Source: Kiritimatiellia bacterium
GTDB taxonomy: Bacteria > Verrucomicrobiota > Kiritimatiellia > UBA8416 > SLMC01
DNA length: 7,100 bases
NCBI GenBank assembly: GCA_007133745.1
Contig: SLMC01000211.1
Coordinates: 1-7,100, forward strand
Reading direction: 5' to 3'
Translations under genes and position numbers: made by a program
Part shown: piece after piece, positions 1-5,985 of the stretch
Layout: each line of letters opens with the position of its first letter
Numbering within the stretch: the stretch's first letter is position 1
Notes under the pieces: generated by a model
What the model was told of the DNA's origin: nothing
What the model saw: the letters and a program-made list of their open reading frames with translations, nothing else
Databases searched by the model: none

Positions 1-1655
1 ACATCCAGCACGGCTTGCCCTTCGGCGACGCCCAGCGTTTTGATGCCGGTCTGCAAGGAGGTCTGCCATTTGAGCTGGCCGTTCTCCGCCAGCGCAATCA
101 TGGCGCCGTCCTTCTGTTCTATTCGCGCGAAGGAACCGGCAGATGTGCGGATCGTCGAGATCGTGCCGTCCTCATGCGCAGTGTCTTCGATATGGACCTG
201 TCCGAGCCTGTGTGTCAGACGGCCGATCGCATAGTCAGCGGCCGGGGCGGCCACGGCGTTCTCAAGCCGGATATCGAAGAACTCGGCATCAACACCTTTG
301 ACATAGATGCCGGGCGCGCAGGCTTCAAGCGGAATATCCTTCGCTAAAAGATTCAATATAACGTTTTCGTCGACAACCTGCAGTTCTTTGCGGCGACCGG
401 TCGGCCAGATTTCCATCCGGTGCAGGATCATCCTGTTGTTCGGGATGTCTATTTCAAAGACGGCTCGCACGCAATAGACGCCGGCTCGCGCTCCGGTAAT
501 ATACGTCTTGTTCACATTGATGCCTCCAAAGGGATAAACGAAGGTTACCCCGATCGAAGGCGCTTCGGCGCGAACTTTTGCCTTGATTTCCGGCAGTTTG
601 ACCTTGTACGTCAATTCTCCTTTCAGCCACTTGTGTTCGCCGAAAACAATGGCTCCGCTTTGATTGGCATTTGTGTAATGCGCCCGAATGTCGTTTCCCT
701 CGCGTTGCAGCCGCCAGGCTCCTCCCAGCGCGATAGAGGCACGCGAAAGATCCAGTTGCGAGCGGGGTTCCCAAGGGATAAAGGCATCCAAGTCGTTTTG
801 GAGTTTGTCGGTGGCGATACCCGCCTGCCGGGTCCATGCCAGTTTTTGCGGCTCGACGGGAACATGGTGAATGTAAAGCTGAGTTCGGTTCGGGGGAACA
901 GTGACGGTTTGACCCGGGCCGACCAGCGCCGAGAGCGTTCCTTTTAGTAAATCGGGGGCGCTATGCTGCAGTGCGATGGCGCCGTCCAAAACATGAATGC
1001 CGTGCTGCCCAACCCATAGGCGGGTTCCTACAACTTGCGAACGGATATTGTGCGGCAATTGGATGTGAAAGTCTTTTTCCTGACGGGCGATATCCAAATA
1101 GGTTTGCCCGCGGGTCAAGTCGACTGTTTTGCTGCCGTCGGCTTTGGCCATTCGCCATTCGATTTCCGAGTTTTCGTCCAGCGCCATGATGCTGCCGTCC
1201 GGCTGATCGAACCGGCAGAAAGATCCGGGCGGCGTTTGAATGGAGGTGACGATCGCATCGTCCGTTTCGGTTTCGGAAAAGACAGGATGGCCGATCGAAT
1301 GCGTCAGGCGGCCGACGGCGTACACGGGGCCGCGGTCTGCGCCGAAGAAGCGGAACAGGCCGACCGCGATCATGAGGCTGGCCGCGACGGCCAGGGGCGG
1401 CAGCCAGCGCAGTGTTTTACCTCGTGCACGGGTCTTGGACGACGGGTGCACGCCGAAACGGTCTAGCGGTTCGGCGGCCTGTCGGCCGGCCAGGATGCGG
1501 TGCAGCATAATATCCTGACGGGCCACCTCGGCCAAGCGGCGACGGGCGGCGGCGCTCGATCTCAGGGTATCCTGAAAGATGGCGAATTGGGCTTCGGACA
1601 AATCGCCCGCGAAATAGCCCACGATCATGATATCTATGTCCGGTTTCGTTTTCAT
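1..1655 (-). CDS. FecR-domain membrane protein with inserted lectin-like domain and second FecR-like repeat (3' end outside window)
   Basis: The reading frame is open from ATG at 1655 to the window edge (551 codons, no stop). Residues about 6-56 form a short helical segment (GYFAGDLSEAQ... ARRRLAEVARQDIMLHRIL) like the anti-sigma N-termini of FecR proteins. Residues 84-104 are one hydrophobic membrane span (PPLAVAASLMIAVGLF). Residues about 112-230 are a FecR domain, with PGSFCRFDQPDGSIMALDENS, the L-x-R-G-Q-x-Y-L-D-I strand and VVGTRLWV. Residues about 313-465 look like a concanavalin/LamG or DUF1080-type sandwich ending in YVKGVDAEFFDIRLEN. Residues 475-551 repeat the start of the FecR domain. 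By family knowledge, the N-terminus would bind the sigma factor encoded just upstream, and the large C-terminal part would lie outside the inner membrane. No clear Shine-Dalgarno sequence precedes the ATG; translation may depend on the upstream gene. The FecR and topology calls are strong; the sandwich-domain call is weaker and the ligand is unknown. Confidence 0.85.
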   Translation of the reverse strand, partial: MKTKPDIDIMIVGYFAGDLSEAQFAIFQDTLRSSAAARRRLAEVARQDIMLHRILAGRQAAEPLDRFGVHPSSKTRARGKTLRWLPPLAVAASLMIAVGLFRFFGADRGPVYAVGRLTHSIGHPVFSETETDDAIVTSIQTPPGSFCRFDQPDGSIMALDENSEIEWRMAKADGSKTVDLTRGQTYLDIARQEKDFHIQLPHNIRSQVVGTRLWVGQHGIHVLDGAIALQHSAPDLLKGTLSALVGPGQTVTVPPNRTQLYIHHVPVEPQKLAWTRQAGIATDKLQNDLDAFIPWEPRSQLDLSRASIALGGAWRLQREGNDIRAHYTNANQSGAIVFGEHKWLKGELTYKVKLPEIKAKVRAEAPSIGVTFVYPFGGINVNKTYITGARAGVYCVRAVFEIDIPNNRMILHRMEIWPTGRRKELQVVDENVILNLLAKDIPLEACAPGIYVKGVDAEFFDIRLENAVAAPAADYAIGRLTHRLGQVHIEDTAHEDGTISTIRTSAGSFARIEQKDGAMIALAENGQLKWQTSLQTGIKTLGVAEGQAVLD

Positions 1656-1726
1656 AGCTGTCTTAGGGTTCGCGCAGAAATAACTTGGCGGAATTGGGCG
1701 TCTCTGCGTCCCCACCCAAAAAAATT

Positions 1727-2293
1727 TTAAACAATGCTTTCTCCTGCCAGGCCTTCCTGTTTGGCGCATTTCAGCAGAGCGATGCGGGCGCGTTTCAAAA
1801 TGCCGTAAACGGCTTGGACCGAACGGCCCATGCGCTCGGCGATTTCCTCGCATGAAGGCGTAGGGGTTTCGCCGAACCGCGCGTCGAGTACGGTCTTGGC
1901 CGTGCCGTGCAATTGGCTTACGCATCGGTTCAATATATCCATAAGCTCATGGCGATTATCGTCTTCAGCATCCTCCTGTTCAAATTCTTCGGCAACGGCC
2001 ATCAAGACGTCCTCTTCCAGCAGCATGGGGACCTTCTTGCGTTTTCTTACCGCTTCCAACGATTTGCGGCGGGTGGTTTCCCGCGTCCAGTAAATGAGTT
2101 CCTGTCCGTGCGGGATGTCGTTCCAGCGTTTCATGATGATGGTGGCCACCTCCTGATAGACATCCTCGGCGCTATGAAAATCGCGAAGAATCGAATAGGC
2201 GTGCGCCTGAATCATGGTTTGCAGCTTGACAACCGCCGCAACCATTTCATCAGCAGGAATTTCCATAGGTTTTTGGCCGGATTTGCTGTTCAT
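1727..2293 (-). CDS. ECF-type RNA polymerase sigma factor
   Basis: This 188-residue protein has the sigma70 region 2 and region 4 layout without region 3, at the usual ECF length. Region 2 spans about residues 22-90, with the core-binding stretch AEDVYQEVATIIMKRW (42-57) and the region 2.3/2.4-like YWTRETTRRKSLEAVRKRKK (68-87). An acidic linker follows (EEFEQEDAEDDN, about 102-113). Region 4 spans about 118-178, with the helix-turn-helix CEEIAERMGRSVQAVYGILK (148-167), which should read the -35 element. It resembles the ECF sigma factors abundant in planctomycetes and verrucomicrobia. It is the first gene of a pair: its stop codon (TAA, 1729-1727) is 71 nt before the FecR-type gene, its likely membrane-bound partner. 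The ATG at 2293 is preceded only by a weak GGGG 9 nt away. The target regulon cannot be read from this window, and no recognisable autoregulatory promoter was found. Confidence 0.88.
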   Translation of the reverse strand: MNSKSGQKPMEIPADEMVAAVVKLQTMIQAHAYSILRDFHSAEDVYQEVATIIMKRWNDIPHGQELIYWTRETTRRKSLEAVRKRKKVPMLLEEDVLMAVAEEFEQEDAEDDNRHELMDILNRCVSQLHGTAKTVLDARFGETPTPSCEEIAERMGRSVQAVYGILKRARIALLKCAKQEGLAGESIV

Positions 2294-2372
2294 GACGATA
2301 GACCCCGGTCAAGTGTTTTGTTTAGCTTCTTGACTATTAATGACTGTGCGTATGGCGTTTAGGCGCAACGAA

Positions 2373-2393
2373 ATGTTTTTTTTAAAAAAACAT
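2373..2393. repeat. A/T palindrome ATG-T8-A7-CAT
   Basis: ATG, eight T, seven A and CAT form a near-perfect dyad of 10 bp per arm. It lies about 80 bp upstream of the sigma gene start and 250 bp upstream of the methyltransferase. The sequence shows the symmetry directly. A role as an operator, a bent or UP-like promoter element, or a weak bidirectional terminator is inference. Confidence 0.5.
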
Positions 2394-2432
2394 GACATGC
2401 TCGCAGCCATAAATTCATTCTCTTAGTGAAAA

Positions 2433-2468
2433 GGGTTAAGCCGGGCTTTGCCTGCAACCCAATTTTTT
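2433..2468 (+). terminator. Candidate intrinsic terminator in divergent region
   Basis: GGGTT (2433-2437) pairs with AACCC (2456-2460), GC with GC inside it, and GGC-TTT-GCC forms the tip. AATTTTTT (2461-2468) follows, as in a rho-independent terminator read on the plus strand. No annotated plus-strand gene ends here, because both neighbours point away. It would therefore stop either readthrough or an unrecognised short transcript. The stem has two small internal bulges, so strength is uncertain. Confidence 0.4.
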
Positions 2469-2551
2469 ACTCTGCCACGGAAAACGCGGATGCTACTTCG
2501 CTAAAGCTACGAAGCACAAGAGACGCGGAAGGGCAAGTGTGTGCGATAGCC

Positions 2552-2578
2552 CTTCATGTTCTTCATGCTCTTCATGGT
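2552..2578. repeat. Three tandem 9-bp units CTTCATGNT
   Basis: CTTCATGTT, CTTCATGCT and CTTCATGGT follow one another without gaps. Read on the minus strand they give the low-complexity peptide HEEHEEHEG, a kind of spurious product common in intergenic tandem repeats. No coding role is supported. Confidence 0.75.
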
Positions 2579-2633
2579 ACGCATTCCGAAAGATACACGC
2601 AAAAGCGAATATGTGTTCGGATAAGGTTAAAGC

Positions 2634-2640
2634 AAGGAGG
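2634..2640 (+). promoter_or_regulatory. Strong Shine-Dalgarno deciding the methyltransferase start
   Basis: AAGGAGG is a full match to the anti-SD core and sits 6 nt before the ATG at 2647. This favours that start over in-frame upstream codons from 2539, which cross the 9-bp tandem repeat and encode low-complexity sequence. Confidence 0.85.
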
Positions 2641-2646
2641 TTTGTT

Positions 2647-3570
2647 ATGCTGCCGATACTGCGCATATTGTGGAACGAATACAAGACAATTCGGCCGCGC
2701 GGGCGGATTAACGAGCCGGACGAGGCGATGACGGATCCGGATCAGGTGCGGGCGTACGTGAAGGCGTACGAATGGGGCGGGCCGACATCGGCGTTGCAGC
2801 TTCATCATTTGCGTCAACTGGCGCGCTTGATCCGGCCGGGCGATACGGTGGTGGATTTGGCTTGCGGGCCGGGCGCCCTGCTGATGGAACTGGCGACGCT
2901 GTATCCGGACACGGAATTTATCGGGGTGGATTTGTCGTCGGCCATGCTGCGTCATCTGGAGCAGGAGGCGAAGCGGCGGGGATTGGGCAATATCCGCGTG
3001 TTGCACGAAGATATGCGGGAGATTCCGTCGCTGGGCCGTGGCGTGGCCGATCTGGTGGTGACGACCTCGTCTTTGCATCATTTGCCGGACGAGGAAAGCC
3101 TGCGTAAGGTTTTTCGGCGCGCGCGGACGTTGCTGAAACCGGATGGTGGCGTGTACATGTTCGATTTCGGACTGTTGAAATCGGAACGGGCCATGGAACA
3201 TTTCGTGGCCGAAGTGGCGCGTCTGGCGCCGCCGCTCACGGTGCAAGACTATCGCGCGTCGTTGAAGGCGATGTTCCCGATCCCGCTCATTATGAAGATG
3301 GCGCAAGACGAATTGCCTGCGGCCGTGGAGGCCTATCGCAGCCGCTGCCTGGATTTCTTTTTCTTTCTGCAATCGTCGCCGCGCACGGAGCCGGCGGCGG
3401 CGGTTTCGGCCAAACTGGACGCCATCGCGCGTTCGCTTCCGCCGACGATGAGGCTAGAGCATGCCATGCTGCGTTTTTTTCGCCGTCGCGCGCGGCGGCG
3501 CGCGGAAACGCCGGATGCGCTGGCGGATGTCGGCTTGGATGGAGAGATCGTCCAAGGGTCGACTTCCTGA
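2647..3570 (+). CDS. Class I SAM-dependent methyltransferase
   Basis: This 307-residue protein has a Rossmann-type methyltransferase core in its first two thirds. Motif I is VVDLACGPG (68-76), which binds the methionine part of S-adenosylmethionine. Motif II is FIGVDLSSAM (91-100), with Asp95 placed to hold the ribose. NIRVLHEDMREIP (115-127) follows, then a motif III-like DLVVTTSSLHHLPD (135-148) and LLKPDGGVYMFDFG (162-175). The C-terminal third (about 180-307) is mostly helical, with an FFFFL patch and an arginine-rich stretch (RFFRRRARRRAE). It probably covers the active site or fixes substrate choice, but I do not recognise its substrate. No signal peptide or membrane span is evident, so it is likely cytoplasmic. 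It appears monocistronic, with the sigma gene divergent upstream and a long gap downstream. No convincing promoter was found. Confidence 0.85.
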   Translation: MLPILRILWNEYKTIRPRGRINEPDEAMTDPDQVRAYVKAYEWGGPTSALQLHHLRQLARLIRPGDTVVDLACGPGALLMELATLYPDTEFIGVDLSSAMLRHLEQEAKRRGLGNIRVLHEDMREIPSLGRGVADLVVTTSSLHHLPDEESLRKVFRRARTLLKPDGGVYMFDFGLLKSERAMEHFVAEVARLAPPLTVQDYRASLKAMFPIPLIMKMAQDELPAAVEAYRSRCLDFFFFLQSSPRTEPAAAVSAKLDAIARSLPPTMRLEHAMLRFFRRRARRRAETPDALADVGLDGEIVQGSTS

Positions 3571-3676
3571 CCTCGGCTGGGGATAGAGGGTGTTTTCCGG
3601 AACACGAGAAGATAAACATCGCGCTTCAGAATTCACTTGTCGTGTGAACCGCCCTATCCGGCGGCGCAGGTCAGCC

Positions 3677-3697
3677 TTCAACAATTCGAATGGCGTT
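3677..3697. repeat. Left copy of 21-bp direct repeat; displaced ferredoxin 3' end (candidate attL)
   Basis: This is identical over 21 bp to 6205-6225, with mismatches immediately on both sides. It starts TTCAACAATTCGAATGG and contains the small palindrome ATTCGAAT. Minus-strand translation gives NAIRIVE, then GGC and TGA. By hand estimate, a chance 21-bp match within 7.1 kb is very unlikely. Confidence 0.9.
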
Positions 3698-3715
3698 ATG
3701 TTGCGCGCAACATAA
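3696..3715. repeat. 20-bp perfect palindrome next to left direct repeat
   Basis: TTATGTTGCG is followed directly by its exact reverse complement CGCAACATAA. It overlaps the last two bases of the 21-bp repeat. A perfect, loopless dyad of this length is typical of a protein binding site, here possibly for a recombinase or regulator. That role is inference. Confidence 0.8.
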
Positions 3716-3717
3716 TA

Positions 3718-3773
3718 TGCGGTAGTTCCGCAAGTACGGATCTGTGCGGGGGGCACCCGGCGACGGGTGTCCC
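3718..3773. repeat. Two consecutive hairpins, the second with a GCGA tetraloop
   Basis: TGCGG-TAGTT-CCGCA (3718-3732) is a 5-bp stem. A stronger hairpin pairs GGG (3751-3753) and CACCCG (3754-3759) with CGGGTG (3764-3769) and CCC (3771-3773), with one bulged T and a GCGA loop of the stable GNRA type. No T run follows, so an intrinsic terminator is unlikely; it may be a dispersed repeat. Confidence 0.6.
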
Positions 3774-3847
3774 TACCGCGGACCTAAAAGTTTCGAGAGG
3801 TTGGACGGGCAGGCTGGCGCGCTTTGCATCAAGAACACAGTTTCGGG

Positions 3848-3966
3848 CACATTTTTCCTGCCTCGGGCGCATTTTTCACCCGGAGAAAAAATCAAGCGCC
3901 TTCGAGCTCGTTTTTCTTGACTGCACCCTGTTTTGGCGTATTATTCACGCCAGATACACGTTTTTC
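3848..3966 (+). promoter_or_regulatory. Four direct CNCRTTTTTC motifs around the Fic promoter
   Basis: CACATTTTTC (3848-3857), CGCATTTTTC (3868-3877), CTCGTTTTTC (3907-3916) and CACGTTTTTC (3957-3966) all have the same orientation. The first two belong to a longer repeat, TCGGGCRCATTTTTC, spaced 20 bp. The third abuts the -35 box and the fourth ends 2 nt before the ribosome binding site. This arrangement suits an operator array for a repressor or activator of the Fic gene, which is inferred. TTTTTC at 3872-3877 also faces GAAAAA just downstream, giving a weak dyad. Confidence 0.45.
3917..3944 (+). promoter_or_regulatory. Sigma70-like promoter of the Fic gene
   Basis: TTGACT (3917-3922) and TATTAT (3939-3944) each match the consensus at five of six positions, with 16 bp between them. 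Transcription should start near 3951, leaving a leader of about 27 nt before the ATG at 3978. This also argues against an upstream in-frame TTG start at 3933, which would lie between the promoter boxes. Confidence 0.65.
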
Positions 3967-3977
3967 ACGGAGATACC

Positions 3978-5510
3978 ATGACTGCGCACGATTTTCAGGC
4001 CACAGGGATGCGACCGGCGGGATACGGAGCGCTCATTGCCAAGTTCCACCTGGATGTGATTCCAAACTGGCATCAGTCGTTTGTTGCCACAGGAAACACA
4101 CATCTGATCGATACGAACGAAGGCATGACAGAGGAAGTCTACCCGGCCAGATATTGGCCTGGGGATACACTCGGAGACCACCTGCAATTCGCACTCAAGT
4201 ACGACGGAACAAACCTGGCCATACTCGCCAGGGTGTTCAAGACGGCGCCCATGGAGGAGATGCGGCAATATGTTGGCTCCACTCCGCGGGGCAAGTACTC
4301 CCGCCGACTGTGGTTTCTCTACGAGATGCTTACCGGGTCGTTACTCCCTTTGGAAGACCTTAAGACCGGCGGATACATCGACCTGATCGAGCCCGTCCAA
4401 TACTACACGGCAGCCCGCCCCCGCTCGGTCCGCCGCCAGCGAATCAACGACAATCTGCTGGGCGATGCTCGGTTCTGTCCGACGATCCGAAGAACCGATA
4501 CGTTGCGCGGGTTCGAGAAAGTCGACCTGCCAGCGCGATGCCGGAAGATCGTATCGATCTATTCGCCCCAACTGCTGAAGCGGGCCATGAGCTACCTCTA
4601 CACGAAGGAGACGAAGTCGTCCTTCGAAATCGAGCATATCAAGCCCAACTCGACTCGGACAGAGCGGTTCATCGCGCTGCTTCAACTGGCCGAAAAGGAA
4701 GACTTTTGCGACAAGGGCCGTTTGCTCGGCTTGCAGAACCGCACCGTCGATCTGCGTTTCCAGGACACAGACTATCGAACCGATCAGAACTACGTAGGAG
4801 AAAGCGTCGGGCCGCAGAAGGAGAAGGTTCATTTTGTCTGCCCCAAACCCGAAAATCTTGTCGGAATGATGGAGGGACTGATCGCAGCCCACAAGCGGAT
4901 GGAAACAGGCGACGTGCCCGCCGTGGTCCATGCCGCCGCAGTGGCGTATGGGTTTGTCTTTCTGCACCCCTTCGAGGATGGTAACGGCCGCATTCACCGG
5001 TTCTTGATCCACAACATCCTGGCCCGGCGCAAATTCACCCCCGCAGGCCTGATCTTTCCTGTGTCTGCGGCCATGCTGAAGAATCTTGCCGACTACGACG
5101 GATCGCTGGAATCGTTCTCCCGCCCGCTGATGACGCTCGTGGAGTACTCTGTGGACGGGCAAGGCCGGATGACCGTGCAGAACGACACGGCCGACTGGTA
5201 CAGGTTCATCGACATGACGCCGCAAGCGGAAGCCCTGTTCCGGTTTGTCGAGCAGACCATCGACACCGAACTTGTGGAAGAACTGGCATTCCTGGCGAAC
5301 TACGACCAGACCAAGCAGGCCATCCAGGAGATCGTCGATATGCCGGACCGCAAGATCGATCTCTTCATCCGGGCGTGCTTGCAGAACAACGGTCGGCTTT
5401 CCGCGCGAAAGCGCGCCAGTCACTTCGACGTCCTGTCGGACAAGGAAGTGATGCAACTGGAGGATGCCATTCGCTCTGCCTACGGCAGTCGTGAGGCGCA
5501 GGAACCATAG
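3978..5510 (+). CDS. Fic (Fido) domain protein, probable AMP-transferase
   Basis: This 510-residue protein starts at ATG 3978, with GGAG (3969-3972) 5 nt upstream. The Fic catalytic loop is complete: HPFEDGNGRIHR at 330-341, giving the catalytic His330, the metal-binding acidic residue Asp334 and Arg338 of the nucleotide pocket. By family knowledge such proteins transfer AMP, or less often another nucleotide part, from a nucleotide to a Ser, Thr or Tyr of a target protein. Residues 215-220 (S-F-E-I-E-H) fit the inhibitory helix S/T-xxx-E-G/N except for His in the last place, so Glu219 may block ATP binding as in N-terminally self-inhibited Fic proteins. The Fic core spans about 285-390. Residues 1-200 are an N-terminal domain of unknown role, and the C-terminal part (about 415-505) is helical and ends in a conserved-looking LQNNGRLSARKRASHF. 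No signal peptide or membrane span is present. It is monocistronic, with its own promoter, on the putative islet. The target is unknown; the protein could be a toxin-like or defence factor or a regulator. Confidence 0.9.
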   Translation: MTAHDFQATGMRPAGYGALIAKFHLDVIPNWHQSFVATGNTHLIDTNEGMTEEVYPARYWPGDTLGDHLQFALKYDGTNLAILARVFKTAPMEEMRQYVGSTPRGKYSRRLWFLYEMLTGSLLPLEDLKTGGYIDLIEPVQYYTAARPRSVRRQRINDNLLGDARFCPTIRRTDTLRGFEKVDLPARCRKIVSIYSPQLLKRAMSYLYTKETKSSFEIEHIKPNSTRTERFIALLQLAEKEDFCDKGRLLGLQNRTVDLRFQDTDYRTDQNYVGESVGPQKEKVHFVCPKPENLVGMMEGLIAAHKRMETGDVPAVVHAAAVAYGFVFLHPFEDGNGRIHRFLIHNILARRKFTPAGLIFPVSAAMLKNLADYDGSLESFSRPLMTLVEYSVDGQGRMTVQNDTADWYRFIDMTPQAEALFRFVEQTIDTELVEELAFLANYDQTKQAIQEIVDMPDRKIDLFIRACLQNNGRLSARKRASHFDVLSDKEVMQLEDAIRSAYGSREAQEP

Positions 5511-5630
5511 CGGGGCTGCTGCCTGTAACGTAAGAGAACCTATAACCTGAATGTTGAAAAGGGTGTCAAGCAATAAAACAGAAAAAACGAAAGCTTTTCC
5601 CTGGATCAAGAGAAGAGGAATAGCCGCAAA

Positions 5631-5650
5631 AAGTCACGAGAAGTCACAAA
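5631..5650. repeat. Two tandem 10-bp units AAGTCACRAR
   Basis: AAGTCACGAG and AAGTCACAAA are adjacent. This is a low-complexity intergenic repeat of the same general kind as the 9-bp units at 2552-2578, with no coding role seen. Confidence 0.6.
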
Positions 5651-5653
5651 AAG

Positions 5654-5687
5654 GGTTTGAGGTTCCCCCCTCTTGGAACCTGTAACC
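5654..5687 (+). terminator. Hairpin, possible terminator of the Fic transcript
   Basis: GGTT (5654-5657) pairs with AACC (5684-5687), and AGGTTCC (5660-5666) with GGAACCT (5675-5681), around an 8-nt pyrimidine loop and a 2x2 internal mismatch. It lies about 145 nt after the Fic stop codon. Only a short ATTTTC follows, so termination is plausible but not certain. Confidence 0.35.
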
Positions 5688-5802
5688 GTATTTTCGCTTA
5701 GGGTGTTGTCTTCAAGTTGGTTGCAAAAGCAAGCAGACAGAAAAGGCAATTCATGGTCTTGGTTTTTTTGTGAATTTTTGTGGCAAACATTCTTTGCTGT
5801 AA

Positions 5803-5827
5803 GGTCGCCGAGCGAAGCTCGGTTACC
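5803..5827. repeat. Hairpin CCGAGC-GAA-GCTCGG with outer GGT/ACC pairs
   Basis: A perfect 6-bp stem with a GAA loop (5808-5822) is extended by GGT (5803-5805) and ACC (5825-5827). The 3' flank GGTTACCCTT resembles the flank of the hairpin at 7031-7049, which suggests one dispersed repeat family. Confidence 0.6.
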
Positions 5828-5842
5828 CTTGACATAGTATGC

Positions 5843-5961
5843 GTTGCGGAAAGGGCCGTTTGTACATGGTTCCGCCGGAAAGCACAGCCCTTACGGGCTT
5901 GACTACGAACGTTTGTAGTCAACGCAGTAAGGCGTGTTGCAAGATTCGGGCTTTCCGCAAC
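5843..5961. repeat. 119-bp nested inverted-repeat element
   Basis: Outer arms GTTGCGGAAAG (5843-5853) and CTTTCCGCAAC (5951-5961) are exact 11-bp inverted repeats. Inside them CCTTAC (5889-5894) faces GTAAGG (5927-5932). At the core TTGACTAC (5899-5906) faces GTAGTCAA (5915-5922), and AACGTT in the centre extends the dyad with one G-T wobble pair. It ends 24 nt before the start of the 48-codon secreted-peptide ORF. It could be a small non-autonomous transposon-like element, a REP-type palindrome, or a structured leader. No target-site duplication was found. Confidence 0.65.
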
Positions 5962-5985
5962 AGGAGCTACATTGGAGATTTTCCC

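Larger units (their letters stand above)
2294..2646. other. Divergent intergenic region between sigma factor and methyltransferase
   Basis: These 353 bp separate two divergently transcribed genes, and no convincing gene was found in them. They hold an A/T palindrome (2373-2393), a terminator-like hairpin with a T run (2433-2468), a short inverted repeat (CTTCG 2495-2499 with the nearby CGAAG), a three-copy 9-bp tandem repeat (2552-2578), and the methyltransferase ribosome binding site (2634-2640). ORFs that cross it are repeat-derived or lack start signals. Confidence 0.7.
3571..3977. other. Intergenic region between methyltransferase and Fic gene
   Basis: These 407 bp carry no supported gene. 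In order they hold the left copy of the 21-bp direct repeat (3677-3697), an overlapping 20-bp perfect palindrome (3696-3715), two hairpins (3718-3732 and 3751-3773), four CNCRTTTTTC motifs (from 3848 to 3966) and the Fic promoter (3917-3944). Minus-strand ORFs across the region overlap the methyltransferase 3' end and are shadows. Confidence 0.7.
5511..5985. other. Intergenic region downstream of the Fic gene, rich in repeats
   Basis: These 475 bp contain no supported gene. They hold a 10-bp tandem pair (5631-5650), a strong hairpin (5654-5687), a second hairpin (5803-5827) and the 119-bp nested inverted-repeat element (5843-5961). Related strings GAACCTATAACC (5536-5547) and GAACCTGTAACC (5676-5687) differ at one base. 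ORFs over this stretch arise from the palindromes and appear on both strands. Confidence 0.7.

Noticed and set aside
420..947. Plus-strand ORFs between 15 and 1730
   Set aside because: All lie opposite the continuous FecR reading frame, which has a consistent domain structure from 1655 to the window edge.
2552..2578. Possible CRISPR-like or coding repeat from CTTCATG units
   Set aside because: The units are contiguous 9-mers without spacers, and they translate to low-complexity HEE repeats.
2572..3372. Minus-strand ORF (266 codons) opposite the methyltransferase
   Set aside because: Its His/Arg/Gln-rich translation is typical of an antisense frame in a GC-rich gene, and the plus strand has clear SAM-binding motifs.
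3933..3977. In-frame upstream TTG start for the Fic gene
   Set aside because: The TTG lies between the -35 and -10 boxes of a good promoter and has no ribosome binding site. The ATG at 3978 has GGAG 5 nt upstream.
4341..5609. Long minus-strand ORF (422 codons) opposite the Fic gene
   Set aside because: It is a shadow of the Fic coding strand. The plus strand has intact Fic motifs, a promoter and a ribosome binding site; the minus frame has no recognisable motif.
5843..5961. tRNA or other known RNA fold at the nested palindrome
   Set aside because: The nested arms do not form a cloverleaf, and no TTCGANNC T-loop or acceptor arrangement is present.
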